Assembly (NCBI GenBank): GCA_900073065.1
Contig: FJOG01000021.1
Span: 538,985 to 602,984 of the forward strand
DNA length: 64,000 bases
Direction: 5' to 3'
Source: Phialocephala subalpina
Lineage: Eukaryota; Ascomycota; Leotiomycetes; Helotiales; Mollisiaceae
The notes below the pieces were generated by a model. That model saw nothing but the letters and a program-made list of their open reading frames with translations, was not told the origin of the DNA and searched no databases. Each line of letters starts with the position of its first letter. Position 1 is the stretch's first letter. Shown here in pieces: positions 44,097 through 55,266 of this stretch. Both the position numbers and the translations under genes were made by a program.

Positions 44097-46301
44097 TCAG
44101 ACTAGGAAAATCCTCTCCATACCAATTTCCGGCCCTTCAGCTGCTACCATTGCCTCTCCATCCATGATGCCGTGAATATACCCTACTCCGACTTGAGTGA
44201 AGAAATTTGCAGTTGCCAAATTTACTCCTAGACCTATGCCTTTATTTCTTGCGTCTTGGTAAAAGTCGTCAAATCGCCGCAATACCATAGGTATAGACGC
44301 GCCTTGGATTATGCAGACCAAATCTCCTGCCCGACTCCTACCTCCGACAACCCCCAAGTACCCTTTTATTGTCAAGCAAAGGCAACGGCCAGTTAATGTG
44401 TTGGATAGGACTTTGCAAAGTCTGGATATTGTGGGGTCTGCAGATGCGGACATCGAATCTGTGGTGCGGTCTTCAAACCGACTATTCTCATCAGGTGGAA
44501 CTTCAAACCAAGAACACAGAATTGCTCGAACACAGTCAAGTTCGACTGCAGTCAATCGACCTGACGCTTCTAGGCTCAGGTCTCTGATTATCGTACGCCA
44601 GAAAACATCGGCGTTGTCCGCGTTTGTTGGATGCTCCGTACTAAGGCAAATTTTGGTTTTCCAGTCCTGCACCACCGACTTCCACCCGTCCTTTTCTGTG
44701 TCGATTCTAGGAGATATTTCGGCAATACTATCGAAGACAAAAGCGTTCAGTCTTAAAAGCCATGGGAATTGAATGTGAAATATATCGTCGTTAACTTCCG
44801 TATCTCCGGATGCCTTGTAAGAGTCTGCGCCAACGCCAAGAAAGGTCATCGGTTGAACAAAAGGCCGCAAGGATAAGTTCGGCACCCAACTTGGTATTAT
44901 TTCTTTGTCTCGACTTAGGAAAGAACCTTTCTCTGGATAGTGACATCCTTTTTCTTGGTCGTAATTAGTCAAGTCGGATAGCATTGAGACTTGTTCGAAT
45001 GTGATGTCGCCTTTAAACTTTGGCTGAAATCGAAGCTGACCACCCAGGAATGACTCTAGGACTGGTCCGTGATTATCTTGAAAGAATTGGCCGATCTTGG
45101 AGAAAGCTTCATAAGCTGTGACAAAACGACGATCGATGAGATTTTCATATTCGTATGTGCATAGGACGTCGAGTTTCCTGTTTTCAACTATCATGAACCG
45201 AAGAACAACAACACAGAGCTCCGAAAGCGATTTGGTATAATCAGGAATTATCGAAGATTGAGCAGTGTCTGATAGACTGAGCAAGGCGTATATTTTATCC
45301 CTTGGTTCTGAACATTCTCTTTCGCCGAAGAAGAGCAGGAGGCTAGAGAAATGGGTCCAATTAAATGGACGCTCCTCATCGGTACCGTACTTCAGCCTGT
45401 GTCGTAGTATATTAAGGACTTCAGCGCGAGCGAAGATCGAACTCAAATTCCCAAGCCCACCGAATTTCGTATGTTTTCGAATTTTGGGTGCTGAAGGTAG
45501 TTGTTTCCATAGCATAGACCGATCTCCAGCGATCAAGATGACTTCTTGGGCATGTGCAATTTCTTGAATGCACCAGAGTCGCGTCCACCATGGAGAATCG
45601 TGGAAAACTTTGCGTAGCGATTCGATCTCCCTGGAGCTAAGTTGGAAGAAGCTCACAAGATCTTCTTCCTTTGGGCATGTAGTGGTTGGGTCAGCTGAAG
45701 TTGTTGTGGTGTCCACGCTCATCGCTCGATCATCTTGCAGTTCCTGCGACCAATGCGACCTAGCTGTTCTTTGGGTCTCTGATAGGCCCGATCGTGAGGA
45801 ACTTATGTGCTCTCTGTCGTGTTCCTTCATAATTCGGTCTATCTTTATGATAGCATCAAAGGAAATATCAACATCTGCATCTCGTTGACCAAGCCAGACA
45901 ATGACCCGGGACGCGCAGCCATATATCTGGGCCATCAATTGAACTTGAGAGCTTCTTTCACTAAGATCCTTTTGGTTGATGCATAATGCGTCTACCCAGA
46001 GAATCCTCGAATTCTTCTTCGGACGTAGGTGCCGTAACGCCGATTCGAGATTTTCCGTAACCTCGAAATCATGGCCCTGGAGCCAGATCTTTCTGGTAAC
46101 TTGGGGATTTCCCCAAACGTAAGAGAGTGCTTCGTAGGTCGTATGGGCGTTTAAGGCCGCGCCTGCCAATTCGCAGGATATCGGGGCCTCAAATTGCCCA
46201 GGCAGCAATGTCAACAGACGAATTGTGTGCAACGGCTTGAATATGTATGAAGCAGAGGTGGAGTCCATACTGATATGGTCGGGGACGTTCTTCTCCTCCA
46301 T
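44097..46301 (-). CDS. HET-domain protein (heterokaryon incompatibility)
   Basis: One uninterrupted exon encodes 734 residues. The N-terminal HET domain spans about residues 45-250: YEALSYVWGNP near 57, a LESALRHLR helix, RILWVDALCINQKDLSERSSQV near 98-120, and RVIVWLG near 133, with WWTRLWCIQEIAHA near 238 as the last conserved block. The C-terminal 450 residues have the variable helical character usual for the family, with no recognisable NACHT, WD40 or ankyrin repeats. HET domains, which are TIR-like in fold, trigger cell death when incompatible fungal cells fuse, or when a matching partner is recognised. No obvious allelic partner gene such as a het-s, het-c or NLR gene sits beside it. 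ATG 46301 is the natural start. Confidence 0.9.
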   Translation of the reverse strand: MEEKNVPDHISMDSTSASYIFKPLHTIRLLTLLPGQFEAPISCELAGAALNAHTTYEALSYVWGNPQVTRKIWLQGHDFEVTENLESALRHLRPKKNSRILWVDALCINQKDLSERSSQVQLMAQIYGCASRVIVWLGQRDADVDISFDAIIKIDRIMKEHDREHISSSRSGLSETQRTARSHWSQELQDDRAMSVDTTTTSADPTTTCPKEEDLVSFFQLSSREIESLRKVFHDSPWWTRLWCIQEIAHAQEVILIAGDRSMLWKQLPSAPKIRKHTKFGGLGNLSSIFARAEVLNILRHRLKYGTDEERPFNWTHFSSLLLFFGERECSEPRDKIYALLSLSDTAQSSIIPDYTKSLSELCVVVLRFMIVENRKLDVLCTYEYENLIDRRFVTAYEAFSKIGQFFQDNHGPVLESFLGGQLRFQPKFKGDITFEQVSMLSDLTNYDQEKGCHYPEKGSFLSRDKEIIPSWVPNLSLRPFVQPMTFLGVGADSYKASGDTEVNDDIFHIQFPWLLRLNAFVFDSIAEISPRIDTEKDGWKSVVQDWKTKICLSTEHPTNADNADVFWRTIIRDLSLEASGRLTAVELDCVRAILCSWFEVPPDENSRFEDRTTDSMSASADPTISRLCKVLSNTLTGRCLCLTIKGYLGVVGGRSRAGDLVCIIQGASIPMVLRRFDDFYQDARNKGIGLGVNLATANFFTQVGVGYIHGIMDGEAMVAAEGPEIGMERIFLV

Positions 46302-46376
46302 CGGCCGTTTGTCGTTCGGCGTTAGAGATCATGGAAGGGCTGGCTACGGGTGAGTATCACCTTCATGCCCCCAAGT

Positions 46377-46583
46377 CTAAATGAATGAGACATTCGGACA
46401 AAAGCTTAGTAATATACGTACATCATTGGCAAAATAAGCGAGAGCCAACCAGATCATCGATGACATCGGAACATTAAGGTTTAACCTTGCTTGCAATTGG
46501 CGGAGCAATTTCCAATGTCTAGCATTTTCGGTTGGGCAGGACTTAAAAGCTGAGGTTAACTCGGATTTGAATTCGGCGAGCAT
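46377..46583 (-). CDS. Possible small ORF upstream of the HET gene
   Basis: An ATG-led frame of 68 codons (start 46583) has a charged N-terminal helix and a hydrophobic C-terminal half (IWLALAYFANDVRILL). I recognise no family. It lies about 75 bp upstream of the HET start on the same strand, so it could be part of the HET transcript leader or a chance frame. Low confidence. Confidence 0.2.
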   Translation of the reverse strand: MLAEFKSELTSAFKSCPTENARHWKLLRQLQARLNLNVPMSSMIWLALAYFANDVRILLSFCPNVSFI

Positions 46584-46742
46584 TCATTTATTAAAATATA
46601 ATTAGAGTGGAATTATTTTATTTATGCTAAACTCAAAAAGGCAGCGCACTTGAACACAGTTTACAAGTTGAAACCGTGACCTTAATATTATGCATCTAAA
46701 ATTAGTTTACTTGCCTTACCACTATATTCCATTATCTCTAAA

Positions 46743-48385
46743 TTACCCTCTATGACCAAGTGAACACCCCGTCCTCCCCATCCTCTGCCACCTCACAACT
46801 CCCCACCATCCCGTCCAAACCCTAACCCTTTTCCCACAAACCAAAAACACCACCCCCAGCAATGCAACAAAAACTTGCACCCCAACCATAATCGCAAACA
46901 CCACTCTCCCGCCCATATTCTCAACCCATTCCTCTCCCCAAATCACAACAACGCACTCCCCCACTCCCGCCACAACGGTGACCACCGCACCGATCTCCCC
47001 GGCAAATCCTGCATAGGAATCAATAGCGTAGACAAGGACCATGTTGCTCATCCCTGTTGATGCAAATCCATGAATTCCCCATCCGACGATTGGAGCTATC
47101 CATTCCCCGCTCGCTGTACCGTGGAGTGTGAGACCGGCCATTAGGATGCTCATTGCTCCTAGGAAGATGAGGATGGGGAGAAGGTAGAGACGGTATTCTG
47201 GCTCTCGGGTTCCGTTATGTTTTGTAGAAAGGTAGGAGGAGAGGGCGTCGAGACCTTTTCCGAAAGGGGGAAAAGCGAGGAGGGAGCCGACTAGGGGAGC
47301 GAGGGAGGTGAGGCCGAGGAATTGTTTGCTGTGGGGTTGGGGTTGGGAAGAAAACTGTCGGATTAAGGAGAGGCGGAGCATCATGTTCCATCCTGCGAAG
47401 ACACCAATTGTCAAAGCAGCCCAGAGTACGCCCGGATATGCGATGATCGCGAACATGTTCCGGAATGCTCTCAAAAGACCTAGATCAGTATTCCATCCAC
47501 TCGCGACGTCCATTCTCTGCCAATGGTTCTTCTTCGCTCCGTAGGCATGAATGGGCTTGAAGATATCTCGGTCATAGTAGCTCGTTTCTTGCACTGTATA
47601 AATGGCCAGGAACCATGTTACGCCAGCTGCAATGGCGATCCAGTAATCATTCATTCTCCATGAAAAGTATTGCACTACCAGGGCATTTATCAGAGACCCC
47701 AGAAATAGGCCACTTGAGAGTGACGCTTGAAACCATATCATCGCTGTCGCCCGCTCATGAACATAGAATAGATCGGCGACAATGGCCGGGGTGAGACCAA
47801 TTGCTGCCGAAGACCCAAAACCTGAAAGTACCGATGCCACTAAAAGCTGATCATAGTGGCTCGTTTGGGAAGACCATAGATTTGCTGCTATCGAAATCGG
47901 GAGAGCGAGGAGGAAGACAGGTCGTTTCCCCGTCAGACGGCTGAGAGGAACCCAGAATAAATTCCCAGCTCCTAACGCAAGAAGATTGAATGCTGTCAGG
48001 AACTTGACCTCGAGGACGCTGGTGCGGAATTCATGACCCAATTGAGGCGCTGCGATGGTGAACTTGATTGTGTTTGTTGTGGCCAGGAACGCGAACAAAC
48101 ATATGGTGAGGTATGCTTTGTATTTCTGCCAGCTGTTCCAATTCTAAAATCTATCAGCTTTACCTCGAAGAGACCGGGAAGGGAATTGGGGCTTACCAGA
48201 GGGTCGTTCGGGTCCCAAGAAGGTTGTGGTCTCAAAGCCCGTCTTCCAACCTCATCGCCAGGGACTACAACGGTCCCCATCTCCTCTTCGTCGACGGCAA
48301 ACCGAAACGGATCCTCCTCATCTTTCAGGAAGAACGGCTTCGCTGACGGAGGAACCGTCTGCGCCGAAGACCCCCGCAAGCTCAT
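46743..48385 (-). CDS. MFS transporter (DHA1-like)
   Basis: Two exons, 48197-48385 and 46743-48143, give 529 residues; the intron is phase 0. The frame stays open upstream of 48385 but has no ATG there, so the start is set at 48385. An N-terminal cytosolic tail of about 75 residues contains RPQPSWDPNDPLNWNSWQKYK, the DPxxPxNWxxxxK motif that opens drug:H+ antiporter-type fungal MFS proteins. About twelve membrane helices follow, with VPLSRLTGKRPVFLL as the motif A-like loop between helices 2 and 3. It resembles MFS members with unknown substrates grouped with polyamine or drug transporters. The last 25 residues are Trp- and Arg-rich and cytosolic. Confidence 0.85.
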
Positions 48386-50010
48386 GAAATCAAGTGAAAG
48401 TGGTGAATACCATCGAGTATGAAGTTGCGGGATAGAAGGCTCACTAGCCAACTCCCGAACTCTGAGGAAATCCAGCGTGGAATCGTGACTCTCGACCAAC
48501 ACCAAGAATAAGTAGATTATGATTTATCATCAAGCTCGACTGAAAATAGAACTAAGAAATCGAAAAGAGCTGCTGTACTATTTTCGAGTGGGGATATGCC
48601 GTACAGGACAGGGTGCAGCAGCAGCTTTATGAGATCCGGCGGGAGTCTGGCGTAATCACGAGCACTTGCTTCTTGAAGATCCCGTCCGTTCCCAGATTGA
48701 GCGGAGATTTTCGGCAGATTAATCAATATGGTGATTGAACGGCCGATGGTGGCGACAGATAACGAGCATGAATCGGATGACGGCGGAGTGACTTAGACGG
48801 TAGGGTCTTGTGCCTGATAGATCGCCCGAGAAGGCTGAAGTCGGCTTGTACTCGGGCTGTACCAAAGCATAACCATCGGGCAGGTACTCAAGAGATGATT
48901 GGACACTCGTCCCGGCTTCTGGGCCGTTGCCCTAATATGGGACGCAGAGGCTCAGCTGTGAGCTCACTATGACACAAAGTAGCATACACCAGATTGTGCA
49001 CTGATGACAGCCTTAGGGTCTGTCGGGAATTTATGCATTATCTGATTAGCATACGAATACGTGACACGGTTGAGGTTGCAGACACCAAAACATATTGGCG
49101 GGAGATCTTTTGACATCAATTCGGTCAGTTTGCGAAACCAGATTCATGCGATTGGGTCGTGATAGAGGCGAAATGGCCAAAGCAATCGTCGTGATAGCGC
49201 CTGAGCAGTTGCCACTTGACACTTGACAAAAGCAAGACCCCAAAGGGATGAAAGATATTGGACAGAAGTAAAGTCTGTCCAGTTTGGAAGTTTAAGTTTT
49301 TGTTATCGGCACGCTGGCCCGAAACGTTAACGTGCACAGGGCACGGATAAGGCATCTCCCCCCTGAAGCTTCGGAATTTAGCGAACGCCTGCATCGTGCT
49401 CTGACCCCACAAGATCTTTTTGGGGAAATCTTCCGTCATCGTACTTCATGCCATTGCGTCTGCAGCACATGCAAATCGAAGACTGCTCATTTCAACATTA
49501 TTGTCGCCTCTGTCGCAAGCTACTGATGTCTTGTCGATGGATTTGGTGGCGTGTACCGACGAGATGCGGACCATCGAGTCCGGTCTGGGGATGCCTTGAA
49601 GGTTCTTCAAGTGAGTTTCTGGCTGAGTGGTCGGTCGGACTCGGCCTCCGTTGACTGTACTCAAGTAAAGGTTGGAAAGGTAAGCTGTTCCATATTAGAC
49701 TGTTACCTTTCAGATAGATGCTCCTCATTTTGAGTCGCTGATGGGAAGATTGCCAATATATCTCAAACAGGCTGTTTCCTGGTTCCTTTGCTTCCCATCG
49801 AATTCAATTTCTGCTCGTGTTAGCGGAATGCTACCTCAAATACATGAGCAAATTCCCCGATCCTGGACAGATGCTGATTTAATGGTTTTCTTTATACTGC
49901 GAGTTGACTCATAAGGCTGAAGACACATCTGTGAACATGTGCAACTACTGTTCATCTGTTATTCGAGATTCGCAAGCGCGAGGTCTAGATTTGAGAGCCT
50001 CCATCTGAAT
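48386..50010. other. Intergenic, nothing recognised
   Basis: Upstream of the MFS gene and downstream of the SDR gene. Frames up to about 100 codons exist but look like chance. No repeat or RNA gene is supported. Confidence 0.45.
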
Positions 50011-50884
50011 TCACATTAGCAAGCCATCTTTCACGTAAGTCTGGAACAATTCACCTATCTGCACACTCGTTCCAGTCGCATAGTCCGCCTTGGCCAGATA
50101 AAGATACGCCTCGGCGATATCATCCGGCGTTGCCACAAAGCCCACAGGCAACTTCGTCTCCTCGAACTGCTTCTTCTGCTCTTCTTTGCTCTTTCCCAAC
50201 TTGTCCCATAATTCAGTTTTGACCAAACCTGGAACAACAACATTGACTCTGATCTTCTTCTCAGCCAAGTCGGCAGCAAGGCCTTTGGTCAAAGTGATGA
50301 CGCCCGCGTTCAAGGCGCCGCCTGTCGCAGCTCCTTTTCCTGGCTTGTATGCTGCACCACCGGACGTGAGAGTCAATGAACCTCCTGGACTGATGAGATC
50401 GAACTTCTTCGCAGCTACATCGGAATTTTAGTGAGAGTTTTGAGGCATTTAGATGAGGGGAAACGGACCTTTGCCAATTACCACCGCACCCCAGAACTTC
50501 ACACCGAAAAGATGCTTCGCTTGGTCGAGATCTAGGTCTTCAAGGTTGCCTCGAATGATGATGTCCACGCCGGAGAAAACCAGATGGTCGATTGGAGCAA
50601 GAGGTTTCAACACGTCGACGAACGCACTTTCGTTGCGGACATCGCCAACAGCACCACTGACATTAGGCGAGTTCAAGCGTTTCACTGCATCTTTGACACG
50701 ATCTTCGTTGGAGGATATGACGGTCACGATTGCACCGGCATCAAGGAATGCTTGCGCTGCTCCGAATCCGATTCTGCTATCATGTGAGCCGTGGACACCA
50801 ATTATGAGCAGGAAAGTCTTACCCTGATGTACCGCCCACAACCACGACCTTCTTGCCAACGAGTTTGTCTGCTGATTTCACCAT
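50011..50884 (-). CDS. Short-chain dehydrogenase/reductase (SDR)
   Basis: Three exons, 50823-50884, 50469-50776 and 50011-50414, give 257 residues, in phase. The first intron splits the cofactor motif: VVVVGGTSG before it and RIGFG after it, giving a classical TGxxxGxG-type Rossmann loop with a GGTSGRIGFG form. The second intron has a less common GTCCGT donor. The catalytic pair YxxxK is present as Tyr146 and Lys150 (AYKPGKGAA), with the upstream serines at 132-141, and RVNVVVPGLVKTE follows as the usual post-catalytic strand. Length is standard. It should be a soluble NAD(P)-dependent oxidoreductase; the first strand has no acidic residue that would clearly favour NAD, and the substrate is unknown. 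Confidence 0.87.
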
Positions 50885-52448
50885 CGCTAATGTGTTCCTG
50901 AAGGGGTGTTCTGTTGGAATTTGCTGAAATACTTCAATTGAGACTGGGAGTGAATGCGGGGTAAATTTGTCGCTGATATCCGGGTGAGATGGCGGCCGAC
51001 AACCACAGTATATAGAACGGCACCAAATCCAATAGACAATTGTCCCGAGTTGGAATGGGATTGGGTGCTGTTCATGAAAGTGGGGAAAGAAAAACAATGC
51101 GACGAATGGAGTCAAAGAACGTTATTGATCACACCATACCTCTTTGGATTGATGGAATGGATTTATAATGGTGTCTTAGATGAATGCATTTCGATCACGA
51201 TTTCGTCATTTGGTTCCTTCGTACAATGGTGGCCTTAATTGGAAGGCAGCCTTGCGAAAGTGGGGGACGTTTAACGAAGCTGACGAATGATCTTCAAGTC
51301 GATTGGTGCAAACGACTGATTGAGGGACATCTTGCTCGCTGTTTCAATACAAAAGAGGGAGTTCAAGCATCGAGATTTGTGATAGTGGACGATAAGACGT
51401 CGCTCAGACGAGCGAAATAGGAAAAAGTATAAGCAGGTGCAAGGGGGAACTTGGAAAAGCAATGACTAGCTTCCAGAATCGTGCATGTGAATTCTGCTTG
51501 ATGTATAAGCGTGCTCGATTGATATCAAGGAATGCAGTCGAAGTTGAAAAACAGGAGCAGACTGGTGCCAGCAGCGACATCCAAACCCCACAGTCAGTCT
51601 ATAAAGAAATGAGATTCCAAGGAAGGGAATACTCAAACCCCAGGAATCCCCAGAAGGAAGTTAGAAGTAAAAGACAGCGAGCATGAAAATGAACCCAGTG
51701 AAAACATCTACATTGAAAAGATACAAAGATCGCGGCTTTTCTGTATCCCATTCGGTAGTATTGAAGCGTCGCAACGTATGCCTTCTCATTGTGTCAATTC
51801 GGAGGGACATTGGATGCTTCGACCTTGGTCCAATAGGCCACGTTTGGTGACCTCGCAAATAAAGTCATCACATGGCCTGATTACAACGCATCGGAAAGAT
51901 ATCGCAGCCCCCGCTATCTCTGCTGCAAACTCGGGCGACGAGGCTGTAAAGCGAGAGCGACCTAAAAGCAAAAGTAAATGAGTGGTGGGGCGCAGTTGCT
52001 CAGACGCGGGGTGTAGTATTCCCCGCCTGACAAATTCCGGCCTCTACAAATCGAAGGAATTGGGAATAGAAATGCTAGCCAAACTGTACATTGTTAAATT
52101 TGCGAGGGTCCGCGATAAAGCATAGACAAGTTTGAGAGTTCTGAGGGTTCATCCGGTTTGGATATATTGTAAGGATGAAGAAGGTAGTGAGCTAGAAGAG
52201 TTCGAGGCCCTATTGGCCCTATTGGCCCTAATCTTTTTCATTGGTCAAATTTTTTGAGATCAGGTGAATGCTCCGCCCCGACACGCTTGCTTGGGTAACA
52301 CAAGACTCGGCTGAGCAAGACTGATGCATGGAAGCAACGAATTCTTTGCCATGCACCTGCACACAGCTTCTCGGCTTGGTTGATCGAAGTTAATATAAGT
52401 AATTGATCGGCAGAATAGAACATGAGTTGAACATCACCATTTCTCAAA
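50885..52448. other. Divergent intergenic region
   Basis: Promoter side of both the SDR gene and the CorA-like gene. It contains a small direct repeat, three copies of CCCTATTGG-type 9-mers at about 52207-52231. No gene is supported; an ATG-led frame at 51462-51686 has no family character. Confidence 0.45.
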
Positions 52449-54181
52449 ATGTCCTCGCTCCGGTCATACCTCAACTCGCGGTTTGCGTCAGAAGTGACTT
52501 TTCACCCTCGTAGCTGCAAGGCACTCGAGGTATGGTCAACAGTATGTGCCTTGATTATTTGACGAGAGCTGCGGAATATTGACGCGATCTATCAGGACCA
52601 GGGTCCGATTTCGAGGGAACACGACTTGCTGCCGGATGAGATAATTGCGTGGATTGACCAAACGGTAGGTACCGCAAAGATATGTTTGGGCCCCTTGTCT
52701 TATATACTTATTTACAGGGTCCGTACCAACCACAAGGCAGCAATTCAGAGCAATGCAATCTCCGCCTACTGTCAATACATGGCGTTGTGCATCTCAAGCA
52801 GATGATGAAGGGCGGCACTAATGTCGATAGTTACCAAGAATGGTTGAGGGAAGATCAAATGAAAGACCAAGACAAGATGCCATTTGCAAGAGATGTCTTC
52901 GACCATTTGTTGGAAGCATTCAGCCTCTCGCCTGACTATCTATATCTGTTCTCCCAAAACAAATACACGCCGCTTCTTATTACGCCCTCAAATGCCGAAA
53001 ATGAATGCACGAGTATGTAGCAGCTTAGGGATGTGGAATACCACACTAATGGTGTATTAGGTATAGTTTTTCAAAGCCCAAGTTTCGATTCATTTGGGAC
53101 ATTGACCCTTTCGTACAATGCCAAAACTGGGGCGATCCTTGGATTTCTCGGATATAACGCGCACGATGTCAATACAAACATCATCAAAAGACTCAGGAAT
53201 GCATTGGCGGACGTTGCACATCCACTCCTCCTACCGACCATCCTTTTCAGAACTTGGATCACAGCATTTGTTTGGGAGAACGGCCATGCGACAAATTGGG
53301 TCCGAAATGTGAAGGATATCACTTGCGTCGTTTATAAACCTGGTGCGAATCCGAAGTATTTGAGACGAATTGATGAAGCCCATGAAGATATCGTAAATAT
53401 ACATAATATTATCCACAACGCGATGGCCACATTCGTTACAAGTTCGGCGACTAACCTTCAGGACGCACTGCAAAGGATTCCTGGATTCGTCAATGATGCG
53501 CAAATGATAGGACTTCGGCGCTCGCACGCAGACATGCAGGCTTTGATGTTGGCATGGAGTAACACGGTCAACTGTGAACTTTATGTGAGAAATCATTTGG
53601 GAGAGCGATTAAGTATGCAACTGCAAGTGGTATGTACCTTGAGCTAAACCCTACTACGAAAATAGGATGACTGAAACGAATGTGCCAGCTGTACCAAATG
53701 ATGCAACGAGAAGATACCAAAAGTTCTAAGATGATGGCAGAGAGCTCTCGCCGTATTGCCGAAGATACAAGGAACGACAGTAAAGCCATGAAAGCAATAG
53801 GCGAACAATCAAAACGTATCGCCGAGTTCACCCAATTGGACAGCAGTGCTATGAAGACCATTGCTGCTGTGACCATGATCTTTCTACCGGGAACAGCTAT
53901 CGCAGTAAGACTCCTATCAGGCCCAGTTATCAGACTTTTGGAACCGAACCGAAGCTAACTTCGTGAGAAAGACGGTCTTGAGCATGAGCTCCTTCTTTCA
54001 ACTTGGAAGCGAGGGCAACATAGTTGTCTCCTCGCAATTCTGGGTTTACTGGATTGTGACTATTCCCGTGACAATGGCTGTGTTCGGCTCATGGTGGTTG
54101 TGGACTCGGAAAGAACATAAGCGTATCCTCTCGCTGAACAAGAGGGCAATGCTCGAGGATGGCATCGAGCTCTCGGTATAG
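52449..54181 (+). CDS. CorA-like membrane protein
   Basis: Six exons are supported: 52449-52541, 52596-52664, 52718-53012, 53061-53629, 53689-53904 and 53972-54181, 483 residues, all in phase. The N-terminal 340 residues are a soluble domain with no strong motif. The end shows the CorA-like layout: a long charged helix (KMMAESSRRIAEDTRNDSKA then MKAIGEQSKRIAE), followed by TIAAVTMIFLPGTAIATVLS as the first membrane helix and WVYWIVTIPVTMAVFGSWWL as the second. Bacterial CorA has a GMN motif between the helices; I see no clear GMN here, which is common in fungal relatives of uncertain function. Magnesium transport is therefore not assured. The last 93 bp overlap the opposing gene's coding sequence. 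Confidence 0.8.
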
Positions 54182-55043
54182 CTCCTGCTGGGAAATATGA
54201 AATTGGCGGACCATTCTCAACTCTAGTATGAATGAGAGTATAATAACGGTAGTTGGAGGTGGAACGGCCTGGGTGATTTGACCAAATATCTCGAGAACAA
54301 TGTAACGGAGCTCGAGGGCTCTGGTCCCATAGTCTTGGACATCTCTTGTCAAGTACCGCTCTTCGAGGTGTGTTTGCAGAGCTTCATGTAGTCTCATATC
54401 GATATCCAAGCTGTCGCGATCTTCTTCTTGGGATACAAGACCACGCACATCCTCCCTAAATGAACTGTTGTATACCGGTTCCCATTTTTGATCTTCGAGA
54501 CCTGAAGATTTCACCAGCGTCCTTGCTCCCAAGTTCTGCCACAGCAACTGGAGTATTCTCGTTGTATCCTGCGAATGATGAGACCTATGTGGGACAATTG
54601 AAGGTGGAAGGGATTTACCAGCAGATTCAATCTGGAGGTCTTTGTCGCCGAAGAAGGATTTGAAGAATTGGACATCCATCTCCGTCTGCCATACGCATAG
54701 CAGTTATCACACACATTCTCCTCGTAGTAATCAAGCATTCTCACCCGAAAACTCATCCTCTGCAGCTCGTATTTCTCTAGAGCCAAGCATTCCTTGATCC
54801 TGTCTCCGAAGTCCTTCTTGTTCAACGAGCAATGTCCTAGCTCTTGTAGGACTTTTCCCTTCGCAGACGCCTTCTTCGCTCGAGGTGCTTTCGTTGAGCC
54901 ATTAGTCGAAGAACGTGAAGTAGTCTTGGCTTTCTTCGAAGGGGGTGAGGATGGTTCGTTCGGGAGGAGGATGGAGATGGAAGGTGATCGTCAGTTAATT
55001 CGATGGCAGATGCAGGTCGTTTTCTTGTGATGAAGGCGTCCAT
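54089..55043 (-). CDS. Hypothetical protein with internal frameshift
   Basis: The coding pieces are 54619-55043 (containing a frame change near 54957-54999) and 54089-54568, joined by a 50-nt intron (GTAAAT donor, GCAG acceptor, phase 0). The start MDAFITRKRPASAIELTDD reads in one frame; after an Ser/Pro-rich stretch the convincing frame changes to PSSPPSKKAKTT...KGKVLQELGHC and continues with SLNKKDFGDRIKECLALEKYEL and YYEENVCDNCYAYGRR. No GT donor exists in the transition, so an intron cannot explain it; a single lost base (or error) can. The N-terminus looks nuclear (Lys-rich, Ser/Pro-rich). The C-terminal exon is helical and acidic. I do not recognise a family. Its last 93 bp overlap the CorA-like coding sequence tail-to-tail. 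Confidence 0.6.
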
Positions 55044-55266
55044 TGTTCGTAAGTCAATGGGAGAGACGGCATAGTTCGACGTGTTTGTAGAAGTTCTGAG
55101 AAAGTGTGGTACATCTGGAGGATCGAGGAGTGGAAGACGCGTCCAGTCATATGGCGCATCAGTCACGTGCTCCCGCGTTGCCGGCTGTCTTTCCTCAGGT
55201 CGGGCCGGAGATCTCGGCGACTTCCTCGAATCGTCCAACAACATCACAAGAAACAGCGCCATCAAT

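Noticed and set aside
48386..48505. Longer N-terminus for the MFS transporter at 46.7-48.4 kb
   Set aside because: The open frame there has no ATG; the first ATG in frame is at 48385.
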